From contig NZ_JASKLS010000005.1 in assembly GCF_030124375.1 (NCBI RefSeq), positions 62,001 through 126,000 of the forward strand: DNA of 64,000 nt. Reading direction: 5' to 3'. Below, one piece after another: positions 1-6,827 of the stretch; within the stretch, counting starts at the first letter, position 1; each line of letters opens with the position of its first letter. Below the pieces are notes generated by a model, which saw only the letters and a program-made list of their open reading frames with translations, had not been told where the DNA came from and searched no databases. This DNA is from Sinorhizobium sp. 6-70 (lineage in GTDB: Bacteria; Pseudomonadota; Alphaproteobacteria; Rhizobiales; Rhizobiaceae). The position numbers and the translations under genes were made by a program.

Positions 1-81
1 TAATATTTTCTTCTGATCAGGACGCCGACGCTCAACACCTCTCAATAGCACGAGCGACGGGCGCAATGCCGAGGCCGCATA

Positions 82-115
82 TAAAAGACCCTCCGGCAGG
101 CTGAGCCGAAGGGTC
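82..115 (-). terminator. Rho-independent terminator downstream of chpT
   Basis: Read on the minus strand, GACCCT-TCGGC pairs with GCCGG-AGGGTC across a short loop, and TTTTAT follows directly. It lies 50 bases past the chpT stop codon. The bases before it (1-81) hold no gene I can support. Confidence 0.8.
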
Positions 116-164
116 GGATGCGTGTCGATCGACGTCGCCCGGCGAACGGGACGAATAGGATGCG

Positions 165-812
165 CTAGGCGGCCTCGGACTTCGCCGTGAACACGATCTC
201 CTCGCCGGTCGAAACGACATCGATCGTCATTCCGGCCTCCTCGCCCAACAGGACGGCGTAGTAGGGCTGGATCGAATGCGCGTCGACAGCCTCCTCCGGG
301 GTGCCGGAAAGCAATTCCATCAGCTTCGGGTTGACCCGCATCATCCGGCCCTTGGCGACAAGCGTGAAGGTCGCGTCGAATTCGGGGTTTTCCAACGTGA
401 CATCGATCGAACCGCCGCGCGGGATCGAGCCATAGGCGATCAGGAAGAGGTTGAGGAGAAGCTTGACGCGGTTCTTGGCGATGATCGCGCGCGGGCCGTT
501 CCAATTGATCTCGGTCTTCTTTTCCGCTGCCGCGAAATCCTTTGCCGCCTTTTCGGCTTCGCCCGTGTCGATCGACGCCCCGACCGATCCGGAGGCACCG
601 AAAGCAAGCCGCGCGAACTTCAGGCGGACGGAGGCGTTGAGCGCGCTGGTGCGGATGAGGTCCATCGCGTCCGCATCTGCTCCCCCCTCGTCCAGGAGTT
701 CGAGGCCGTTGTTGATGGCGCCGACCGGCGAGATGATGTCGTGGCAAACCCGGCTGCAGAGCAGTGCGGCCAGATCGGGTCCCGTCAGTGTCAGGTTCGG
801 ATTCTTTGCCAT
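165..812 (-). CDS. chpT: Histidine phosphotransferase ChpT
   Basis: ChpT passes phosphate from the hybrid kinase CckA to the cell-cycle regulator CtrA and to CpdR in alphaproteobacteria; it is cytoplasmic and dimeric. The protein is 215 residues, the normal size. Near the N-terminus is the phospho-acceptor segment RVCHDIISPVGAINNGLELL with the histidine at about residue 24, followed by a degenerate kinase-like domain. Two ATGs sit in tandem (810-812 and 813-815). I chose the inner one because GGAAG lies 5 bases before it, against only 2 for the outer. The gene is divergent from eipA, and the shared upstream region holds a CtrA-like box. The family call is firm; phosphorelay partners are inferred from relatives. 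Confidence 0.9.
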   Translation of the reverse strand: MAKNPNLTLTGPDLAALLCSRVCHDIISPVGAINNGLELLDEGGADADAMDLIRTSALNASVRLKFARLAFGASGSVGASIDTGEAEKAAKDFAAAEKKTEINWNGPRAIIAKNRVKLLLNLFLIAYGSIPRGGSIDVTLENPEFDATFTLVAKGRMMRVNPKLMELLSGTPEEAVDAHSIQPYYAVLLGEEAGMTIDVVSTGEEIVFTAKSEAA

Positions 813-1166
813 CATTCTTCCTTGTTCGCTATCCGTCTGCCGGCGCCGCCGCCGCACGTTCTTGCCCCGCAACCAAAGCTTCCGCACGACCATGGCACGG
901 GCCATGAATCGCGCGGGCGCGGCCGGTAATCAATAGGCCATAATGACATCACATTTGGTAAACCGATTGTTAAGATGATCGGTTCAAATTGCTGGAGCAT
1001 CCCGAATTCAGCTCGAATCGCTGGAGGATGCGCGGCCGGAACCAGTTTTCACGCTTTTCCGCGCCCGCCCCTGGAACTGGACAAGACCCGCGCCCGACGC
1101 GCAGCCGATGCAAATGCCGGCCATGACAGCCGGCGCAGGTCACTTTCGTGCCTGACGGAGGAAACG
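813..1166. other. Divergent intergenic region chpT/eipA
   Basis: This 354-base stretch separates the divergent chpT and eipA genes. It is AT-richer around 940-980 and contains one near-perfect CtrA-type box (959-973). Open frames crossing it are extensions of the flanking genes without a ribosome-binding site. I see no small RNA or other gene in it. Confidence 0.5.
959..973. promoter_or_regulatory. Putative CtrA box (TAAA-N7-TTAA)
   Basis: The plus strand reads TAAA-CCGATTG-TTAA, which is TTAA-N7-TTTA on the minus strand, one mismatch from the CtrA consensus TTAA-N7-TTAA. It lies 147 bases before the chpT start and 194 before eipA. CtrA control of eipA has been reported in Brucella, which makes a site here plausible. 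The match is from sequence; binding is inference. Confidence 0.45.
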
Positions 1167-1754
1167 ATGCAGCCGTTCATGAAGGCAACCAACGTGGTTG
1201 TTCGCGCTATCCTGACGATGATGCTGATAGCCGGCGCCATGTCTGCCGCCCACGCCCAGTCCCCGAACAACAGCCAGTACACGATGCAGGAAATCGTCGA
1301 TGCCGGCCACAGCTTCTTCGGGGAGACCTCGGGCGGACTTGCCAAGGTCGTCGAGCGCGCCTTCGAGCGCTACGGCCTGCCGAATGGCTACATTCTCGGA
1401 CAGGAAGGTTCCGGCGCCTTCATCGCCGGCCTCACCTACGGCGAGGGCGAGCTCTATACGAAGAACGTCGGACAGCACACGGTCTTCTGGCAGGGTCCCT
1501 CGCTCGGGCTCGATTGGGGCGGCCAGGGCAGCCGCGCCATGATGCTCGTCTACAACCTCCCCAGCGTTCCGGCACTCTACAAGCGCTTCGGCGGCGTTTC
1601 CGGCTCGGCTTACGTTGTCGCCGGCGTCGGCATGACCGTATTGACGGACGAGCAGGTTGTCGTCGTGCCGATCCGCACCGGCATCGGCGCAAGGCTTGGC
1701 CTCAACGTCGGCTACCTCAAGCTGACGCAGCAGCCGACGTGGAACCCCTTCTGA
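1167..1754 (+). CDS. eipA: Periplasmic envelope-integrity protein EipA (DUF1134)
   Basis: EipA is a small periplasmic beta-barrel-like protein needed for envelope stress resistance in Brucella; the family is DUF1134 and is alphaproteobacterial. The protein here is 195 residues with a signal peptide (hydrophobic residues 10-28, cleavage expected after AHA at about residue 30). The mature domain runs from about 35 to the end, with the glycine-rich segments GPSLGLDWGGQGSR and GGVSGSAYVVAGVGM typical of the family. The ATG at 1167 is preceded by a good ribosome-binding site, GGAGGAAACG; a second in-frame ATG four codons later has no better signal. Function is by family; I see no catalytic residues. 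Confidence 0.85.
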   Translation: MQPFMKATNVVVRAILTMMLIAGAMSAAHAQSPNNSQYTMQEIVDAGHSFFGETSGGLAKVVERAFERYGLPNGYILGQEGSGAFIAGLTYGEGELYTKNVGQHTVFWQGPSLGLDWGGQGSRAMMLVYNLPSVPALYKRFGGVSGSAYVVAGVGMTVLTDEQVVVVPIRTGIGARLGLNVGYLKLTQQPTWNPF

Positions 1755-1981
1755 GGCGCTTCAAGCGGCGGCTTGTTCCAGCTGGGCCGCTGATCACGCC
1801 CTCGGCGAATGCAACTCTCACCTCTCCGTCTCACCGAAATTGGCGCGTCTGAAAAGGCGCGCTTTCCTGTTGCAGCCCTTGCAGCATTCCAGCCATCATG
1901 TTTACTGCGGAAGAAGCACTGAGATGGCGCCCGGTCTCCGCGGCGGGCAATCCATCCGATCCAGATTGAAACGGCCAGCTC

Positions 1982-3130
1982 GTGATTGAATATGCGCTCC
2001 TCTTTGCCCTGGGCTTCCTGACGGCGGTCGTCATCGGCCTGATGATCGCCCCCGCCATCCAAAGGCGCATCGTGCGCTTTGCGGAGGATCGCCTCAAGGC
2101 AACCATGCCGCTCAGCCCGCAGGAGGTGCGCGCGCAGAGGGATGCCGCCCGCGCCACCTATGCTGCCGAAAATGCCAAGGCCCAGCAAGCGCTCCGGCGC
2201 GAACGCGACAAGACCGTCACGCTGATGCTGCAAAACGAAAATACCCTCCGTGAGGCGCGCAGGCTTGCCGGAGAAAACGCCGATCTGCAGACTCAACTGG
2301 CCGACATGAACGTGGAAGCGGCCGACATGCGTTCCACGGTCCGCCAACTCGAGCAACGTCTCGAGCAGATGAAGGCAACCTTCGAGACCTCGGAAAGGGA
2401 CAACGGCGCCAAGAGCGATACGATCCGCACGCTCAACGGCCAGATGGACAAACACTCGGCGGATATCGACAATCTTCGGATAGACCTCGCCGCACGCGAA
2501 ACCGAGATCGAGCATCTGAAGAGCCGGGTCGCCGCGCTGCATGACGAGCGCCAGGGGCTGCGCGGCGATCTCAAGGCCGAGAATGCCCGCGCACGGGAAT
2601 TGGAGTTACGGCTCAGCCGGGACGAGGCCCGGATACGCCAGCTCGAAACCGCCGTCGCACGCGAAGCCGCCATCAATGTGGACCGCGAGAAAGCGCTCGC
2701 GAGGCGGGCGGACGAAATCGACAAATTGAAGGCGCGCCTGAAAGAGTTGAACCAGGAAATGCGCGAAGCGACGAAGGTCCTTCGCGCCGCCGGCCTGGCT
2801 ATTCCGAAAAAGGCCGTCGCTGCGGACGCCGCGACCGCCGAGCCACAGGCAGAAGCAATGCAATCCCCTGGGACCACCATACTGACTGAAGACCTGCGCA
2901 ACCGCTCCACGGCGCTTTCGGAGCGCCTGATAAACGCCAAGTCCGCCGCGCATGACGAGGCGCTGCGGCAGGAGATCGCCGATATCGCCGCGGGCATGAT
3001 TGCGCTGACGGCCGCGAGCGAAGGCAAGGCGTCGCCGATCCGCGGCCTGCTCGCCGGCGAGGAGACGGACCCGGCGCCAACCCGCAAGAGTCTCGCAAGC
3101 CGCGCCAAGGATATCCTGCCGCCGGAGTGA
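1982..3130 (+). CDS. Membrane-anchored coiled-coil protein, unknown function
   Basis: I do not recognise a named family. The predicted protein is 382 residues and starts at a GTG (1982). Residues about 4-25 form one transmembrane segment (ALLFALGFLTAVVIGLMIAP), followed by a long charged heptad-rich region, about 35-270, expected to be a continuous coiled coil facing the cytoplasm. After an Ala/Pro-rich linker comes a helical C-terminal part (about 300-345). The shape recalls RmuC-like or polar scaffolding proteins, but no nuclease motif is visible. It lies downstream of eipA on the same strand, 227 bases away, so it probably has its own promoter. Similar proteins occur in other rhizobia to my knowledge. 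Confidence 0.75.
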   Translation: MIEYALLFALGFLTAVVIGLMIAPAIQRRIVRFAEDRLKATMPLSPQEVRAQRDAARATYAAENAKAQQALRRERDKTVTLMLQNENTLREARRLAGENADLQTQLADMNVEAADMRSTVRQLEQRLEQMKATFETSERDNGAKSDTIRTLNGQMDKHSADIDNLRIDLAARETEIEHLKSRVAALHDERQGLRGDLKAENARARELELRLSRDEARIRQLETAVAREAAINVDREKALARRADEIDKLKARLKELNQEMREATKVLRAAGLAIPKKAVAADAATAEPQAEAMQSPGTTILTEDLRNRSTALSERLINAKSAAHDEALRQEIADIAAGMIALTAASEGKASPIRGLLAGEETDPAPTRKSLASRAKDILPPE

Positions 3131-3197
3131 GCGCGCTGGAACGTGAACGCGCCCTCGCCGCGTCGTCAGCAGGCTTGACCGCCGCAAGGCGCGAGCT

Positions 3198-4028
3198 TCA
3201 AAGCCGCGTGTTGATCAGTGCAACCTGATGCAGTGCTATGCCGGCAGCCATCGCGACGTTCAGGCTGTCGAGACCCGGCCGCTGGCGGATGCGCGCGGTG
3301 TGGATCGCAGACAGGATAGTCGCCGGCAGCCCTTCGCCTTCGGTGCCGACGAGAAGCGCCGTGCGTGGCGCTGGCGGAATGTCGCTGATGTCGACCGTGC
3401 CGCGCGGCGACAGCCCCCAGATCGCGAAACCGGCGGCCTGAAGTCGTTCGATCAGTGCAGCTCCCGTCCCCTCACGTGCGAACGGCATCGTCAGCACCGA
3501 TCCGACCGACACCCGGATCGCCTTGCGGTACATCGGATCGCAGCTCGTTGCATCCATGAGGACGGCGTCGACGCCGAAGGCCGCGGCATTGCGAAACAAC
3601 GAGCCCATGTTGTCGTGGTTCGAGATCCCGCAGGCGGCGAGGACGAGGCTCTCTGCCGGAAGCCTGGCGATGAGCGAATCCCGGTCCGGCATCGCTTCGC
3701 GCCGCCCGAGCGCCAGCACGCCGCGATGCATGTTGAAGCCGGCGATCGCGTCGAATACCCGACCATCCGCCACGTAGACGGGAATATCGGCCGGAAGTTC
3801 CGCAAGCAGTTCGGTCAAGCCGCCAACACGGCTCTCGAGCAGCAGGATCGCCTCGGCGGCGATGCCACGCCGGGCGCGATGAGCTGCGGCCAGCATGCGG
3901 AGCACGACCGTGCCTTCGGCGATGAAGCGACCCTGCCGCCCCGTTAGATCTCGTTCCTTGATCGCGACGAACCCGGCGATGCGGGCGTCGGACGGATCAT
4001 CGATGCGGATGAGGGCGGGCAGCGTCAT
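3198..4028 (-). CDS. TrmH/SpoU-family RNA 2'-O-methyltransferase
   Basis: The product is a 276-residue SPOUT-class enzyme that would transfer a methyl group from S-adenosylmethionine to a ribose 2'-OH in tRNA or rRNA. All three SpoU motifs are present: NHDNMGSLFRNAAAFG at about 137-152, LLVGTEGEGLP at about 225, and SLNVAMAAGIALH near the C-terminus. The N-terminal part (about 1-100) fits a substrate-binding domain of the TrmH/RlmB type. The ATG at 4028 gives a normal length. Longer readings upstream run through the neighbouring gene's end and look non-coding. The exact RNA target cannot be told from sequence. Confidence 0.85.
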   Translation of the reverse strand: MTLPALIRIDDPSDARIAGFVAIKERDLTGRQGRFIAEGTVVLRMLAAAHRARRGIAAEAILLLESRVGGLTELLAELPADIPVYVADGRVFDAIAGFNMHRGVLALGRREAMPDRDSLIARLPAESLVLAACGISNHDNMGSLFRNAAAFGVDAVLMDATSCDPMYRKAIRVSVGSVLTMPFAREGTGAALIERLQAAGFAIWGLSPRGTVDISDIPPAPRTALLVGTEGEGLPATILSAIHTARIRQRPGLDSLNVAMAAGIALHQVALINTRL

Positions 4029-4038
4029 GGCGATGCCG

Positions 4039-4422
4039 TCAATTGGTCCTGACGGTGATGTCGGCGACGATGCGCCCGGCAGGAATGTCGAACACGATCG
4101 CACGCGGCTCGGCGCCTGGCAGGCTGCCATAGAACAGCACCTGCGACCCGGAGAGCGCGACATTGCTCACCGAAAACCCGGCCGGCAGCGCGGCGATCGC
4201 GCTTACCGGCGCGTCGCTCGGCACGCTCACGGCCACCGGCGCTGCCTCCGCGCCACCATTCGTTCGGGTCACCTTGTAGACAATCGTCCCGAGGACAGCC
4301 ATAAGCATGACGAGCATCACGCCGGCCGAGACGAGCTGCAGGCGCACCATCTTGCGACGGACATTCTCCATCGCGGGATCAAGCGGCTTTTCTTCCTGTT
4401 CATCGGGCTCGATTGCAGTCAT
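4039..4422 (-). CDS. Small single-pass membrane protein, unknown
   Basis: This 127-residue protein has a charged cytoplasmic N-terminus (about 1-27), one transmembrane helix (VSAGVMLVMLMAVLGTIVYKV, about 31-51), and a periplasmic tail ending in a short beta-rich stretch. I recognise no named domain. It lies 10 bases upstream of the RNA methyltransferase gene on the same strand, so the two are probably co-transcribed, and is divergent from the pseudouridine synthase with 29 bases between start codons. The divergent starts so close together imply that at least one promoter lies inside a coding region. Confidence 0.7.
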   Translation of the reverse strand: MTAIEPDEQEEKPLDPAMENVRRKMVRLQLVSAGVMLVMLMAVLGTIVYKVTRTNGGAEAAPVAVSVPSDAPVSAIAALPAGFSVSNVALSGSQVLFYGSLPGAEPRAIVFDIPAGRIVADITVRTN

Positions 4423-4451
4423 GGCTGGCTTTCTGTCGGAATTGAAACGGA

Positions 4452-5480
4452 ATGAACGATCCCTTTAAACAAGCGGCCGGCAATAGGAAAGTCCTGAAGG
4501 CCAACGAGGACGCGGCGGGAAGGCTGGACGCCTTCCTCACGGGCGCGCTTTCGGGCGAATTTTCCCGCAATCGCATCAAGAGCCTGATCGAGCAGGGCGC
4601 GGTCGCGATCAACGGCAAGACGATCACCGAGCCGAAGCGGAAGGTGCATCCCGGCGACGTGTTCGAGATCGTCTTGCCTGAGCCCGAGGATCCCGAACCG
4701 AAGGGCGAGGAGATCCCCCTCGACGTGCTTTATGAGGACGATGACCTGATCGTGCTTGTGAAACCGGCCGGCCTGGTCGTGCACCCGGGTGCCGGTAACT
4801 GGACGGGCACGCTCGTCAACGCGCTTATCCACCATTGCGGCGACAGTCTCTCCGGCATCGGCGGCGTCAGGCGGCCGGGTATCGTTCACCGGCTCGACAA
4901 GGAAACGAGCGGCGTCATGGTCGTGGCAAAGAACGATGTTGCCCACCGTCACCTTTCGGACCAGTTTGCCGACCACGGGCGCACCGGGCCACTCGAGCGC
5001 GCCTATCAGGCGGTCGTCTGGGGGCGTCCCCGGCAATTGAAGGGGACGATCAACGCCTCGCTGGGACGCGCCGCAGACCGCACGAAGCGGGCCGTCAAGC
5101 ACGAGGAGAGCGACGACGCGCGCGAAGCCATCACCCATTATGAAGTGGTCGAGCGTTACCATGAAAAACCCGATGGCACCTGCCTCGCCTCGACCGTGAC
5201 CTGTCACCTCGAAACGGGCCGCACCCACCAGATCCGCGTTCACATGGCCCATATCGGTCACCCGCTGATCGGCGACCCTGAATACGGTGCAGCCTTCCGG
5301 ACCAAAGCCAATCTGCTGCCCGATCTGGCGAAAGCCGTGGTCAACCGCTTTCACCGGCAGGCGCTGCACGCCTTCATGCTGCAGTTCGAGCACCCGACGA
5401 CAGGCGAGACGATGCATTTCGAGGCACCCATGCCCTTAGACATGGAGGCCTTGGTTGCGGCCTTGCGCGTGGAAGAGTGA
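4452..5480 (+). CDS. rluD: RluA/RluD-family 23S rRNA pseudouridine synthase
   Basis: The enzyme isomerises uridine to pseudouridine in ribosomal RNA. The 342-residue protein has an N-terminal S4 RNA-binding domain (about 20-75, with SRNRIKSLIEQGAVAING) and an RluA catalytic domain (about 95-320). The catalytic aspartate is in GIVHRLDKETSG (D149), and RTHQIRVHMAHIGHPLIGD follows as expected. Length and domain order match RluD (which modifies helix 69), but RluA-type paralogues are hard to tell apart, so the symbol is tentative. It is followed 247 bases later by rpoH on the same strand. Confidence 0.85.
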   Translation: MNDPFKQAAGNRKVLKANEDAAGRLDAFLTGALSGEFSRNRIKSLIEQGAVAINGKTITEPKRKVHPGDVFEIVLPEPEDPEPKGEEIPLDVLYEDDDLIVLVKPAGLVVHPGAGNWTGTLVNALIHHCGDSLSGIGGVRRPGIVHRLDKETSGVMVVAKNDVAHRHLSDQFADHGRTGPLERAYQAVVWGRPRQLKGTINASLGRAADRTKRAVKHEESDDAREAITHYEVVERYHEKPDGTCLASTVTCHLETGRTHQIRVHMAHIGHPLIGDPEYGAAFRTKANLLPDLAKAVVNRFHRQALHAFMLQFEHPTTGETMHFEAPMPLDMEALVAALRVEE

Positions 5481-5481
5481 T

Positions 5482-5552
5482 CCTACGGCGCCGCGCGTCT
5501 GACGCGCAAAGGATGGTGCGCAGCCCTTGAATTCTTGGTTCCGGATTCCAAT
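5482..5552 (+). repeat. Decayed RIME-like repeat, reverse orientation
   Basis: Immediately after the rluD stop, the sequence follows the reverse of the RIME-like family seen elsewhere in this window: CTAC-GGCGCCGCGCGTC, a GACGCGC arm, AAAGG, then a CTTGAATT segment matching the CTTTGAATT of intact copies (compare 63194-63296). The second hairpin is mostly gone. It overlaps the putative heat-shock promoter of rpoH. Confidence 0.5.
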
Positions 5553-5554
5553 CT
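5524..5554 (+). promoter_or_regulatory. Possible sigma-32-type promoter upstream of rpoH
   Basis: CCCTTGAA (5524-5531), 16 bases, then CCAATCT (5548-5554) resembles the RpoH consensus known in rhizobia (CTTGAA, about 17 bases, CCAT-like). If real, rpoH would be autoregulated. The -35 half lies inside a decayed repeat, so chance similarity is possible. Confidence 0.35.
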
Positions 5555-5617
5555 TATAGAAGCTTCAACTTGCGCCATTCCTTTCCCCGGTCTCACGACA
5601 GCGTGAAACCGGAGTCC

Positions 5618-5646
5618 TTGAATCATGCTTTCGCCGTACTTATCTT
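5618..5646 (+). promoter_or_regulatory. Sigma-70-type promoter candidate for rpoH
   Basis: TTGAAT (5618-5623), a 17-base spacer and TATCTT (5641-5646) make a plausible housekeeping promoter about 80 bases before the rpoH start. The transcript would begin near 5653, just before a perfect hairpin, GGGTCTT-gacg-AAGACCC at about 5658-5675, in the rpoH leader. A leader hairpin in a heat-shock sigma gene could affect translation, but it does not cover the ribosome-binding site (AGGGGG before 5728). Confidence 0.45.
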
Positions 5647-5727
5647 CTAGGCTCGTGGGGTCTTGACGAAGACCCACATGCCCGGTCTGCCGTCCCGGAG
5701 GCCGGAGACGCAAAAAGGGGGTGCTTC

Positions 5728-6633
5728 ATGGCCCGCAATACTTTGCCGACCATTACCGCTGGAGAGGGCGGTCTCAACCGTTATCTCGACGAAATCCGCA
5801 AATTTCCAATGCTCGAACCGCAGGAAGAGTACATGCTCGCCAAGCGGTACCAGGAGCATGACGACCGCAGTGCTGCGCACAAGCTGGTGACGAGCCATCT
5901 TCGCCTCGTCGCCAAGATCGCGATGGGCTATCGCGGCTACGGCCTGCCGATCGGCGAAGTCGTATCGGAAGGCAACGTCGGCCTGATGCAGGCCGTCAAG
6001 AAATTCGAACCCGATCGCGGCTTCCGGCTCGCGACCTACGCGATGTGGTGGATCAAGGCTGCGATCCAGGAATATATCCTGCGCTCCTGGTCGCTCGTCA
6101 AAATGGGTACGACCGCCAACCAGAAACGGCTGTTCTTCAACCTGCGGCGGCTGAAAGGGCGCATTCAGGCGCTCGACGAGGGAGACCTCAAGCCCGAGCA
6201 GGTAAAGGAAATCGCGACGACCCTTAAGGTCAGCGAGGACGAAGTTGTTTCGATGAACCGTCGCCTTTCGGGCGATGCCTCGCTGAACGCGCCGATCAAG
6301 GCAAGCGAGGGCGACTCCGGCCAGTGGCAGGATTGGCTTGTCGATGACCACGACAACCAGGAAGAGATCCTGATCGAACAGGACGAACTCGACAATCGCC
6401 GGGCCTTGCTCGCGAGCGCGATGAAGGTGCTGAACGATCGCGAGCGTCGCATTTTCGAGGCCCGCCGGCTGGCCGAGGATCCGGTAACGCTGGAGGACCT
6501 CTCGACGGAGTTCGACATCAGCCGCGAACGTGTCCGGCAGATCGAAGTCCGCGCTTTCGAGAAGGTGCAGGATGCCGTTCGCAAGGCAGCGCTGGAGCGC
6601 TCGAGCGCCTTGCGTGTCGTCGAGGGCGCATAA
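5728..6633 (+). CDS. rpoH: RNA polymerase heat-shock sigma factor RpoH
   Basis: This sigma-32 factor directs transcription of chaperone and protease genes. The 301-residue protein has sigma-70 region 2 (about 50-120, with HLRLVAKIAMGYRGYGLPIGE and RGFRLATYAMWWIKAAIQEYI), the RpoH box QKRLFFNLR (about 132-140), which is diagnostic for this subgroup, and region 4 (about 230-290, with DISRERVRQIEVRAFEKVQ). The start has a strong AGGGGG signal. Rhizobia usually carry two rpoH genes; gene context (next to rluD and purA) suggests this is the main one, rpoH1. A RIME-like repeat and a terminator follow it. Confidence 0.95.
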   Translation: MARNTLPTITAGEGGLNRYLDEIRKFPMLEPQEEYMLAKRYQEHDDRSAAHKLVTSHLRLVAKIAMGYRGYGLPIGEVVSEGNVGLMQAVKKFEPDRGFRLATYAMWWIKAAIQEYILRSWSLVKMGTTANQKRLFFNLRRLKGRIQALDEGDLKPEQVKEIATTLKVSEDEVVSMNRRLSGDASLNAPIKASEGDSGQWQDWLVDDHDNQEEILIEQDELDNRRALLASAMKVLNDRERRIFEARRLAEDPVTLEDLSTEFDISRERVRQIEVRAFEKVQDAVRKAALERSSALRVVEGA

Positions 6634-6645
6634 AGGATCGTTCGA

Positions 6646-6749
6646 CTGCATGTCTCCTTAAATCGACCTCGGTTTAAGGACAAAGACATGCAGCAATTCA
6701 AAGTGCTACAGCGACCTTTGCGCGTCTGATAAGACGCGCGGCGCTGTAG
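6646..6749 (+). repeat. RIME-like palindromic repeat, copy 1
   Basis: Two adjacent hairpins. The first has GCATGTCT...AGACATGC arms around an inner CCTTAAA/TTTAAGG. The second has CTACAGCG...CGCTGTAG outer arms and GCGCGTC/GACGCGC inner arms. They are joined by AGCAATTCAAAGTG. This is the reference copy for the family in this window; it lies 13 bases after the rpoH stop. Confidence 0.8.
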
Positions 6750-6764
6750 GCGATGCTGGACAAA

Positions 6765-6806
6765 CGAAAAATCCCGGCCGGGTTGCCCCCTGCCGGGATT
6801 TTTTTC
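6765..6806. terminator. Bidirectional terminator between rpoH and the acidic membrane protein gene
   Basis: AAAAATCCCGGC pairs with GCCGGGATTTTTTT across a 13-base loop, with A/T tracts on both sides. It can therefore end transcripts from the convergent genes on each strand. Confidence 0.85.
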
Positions 6807-6827
6807 GTCGGCGTGTTTCGCTACGGG

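Noticed and set aside
1755-1800. GC-rich inverted repeat after eipA
   Set aside because: The AAGCGGC/GCCGCT arms are too short and separated, with no T-tract, to call a terminator.
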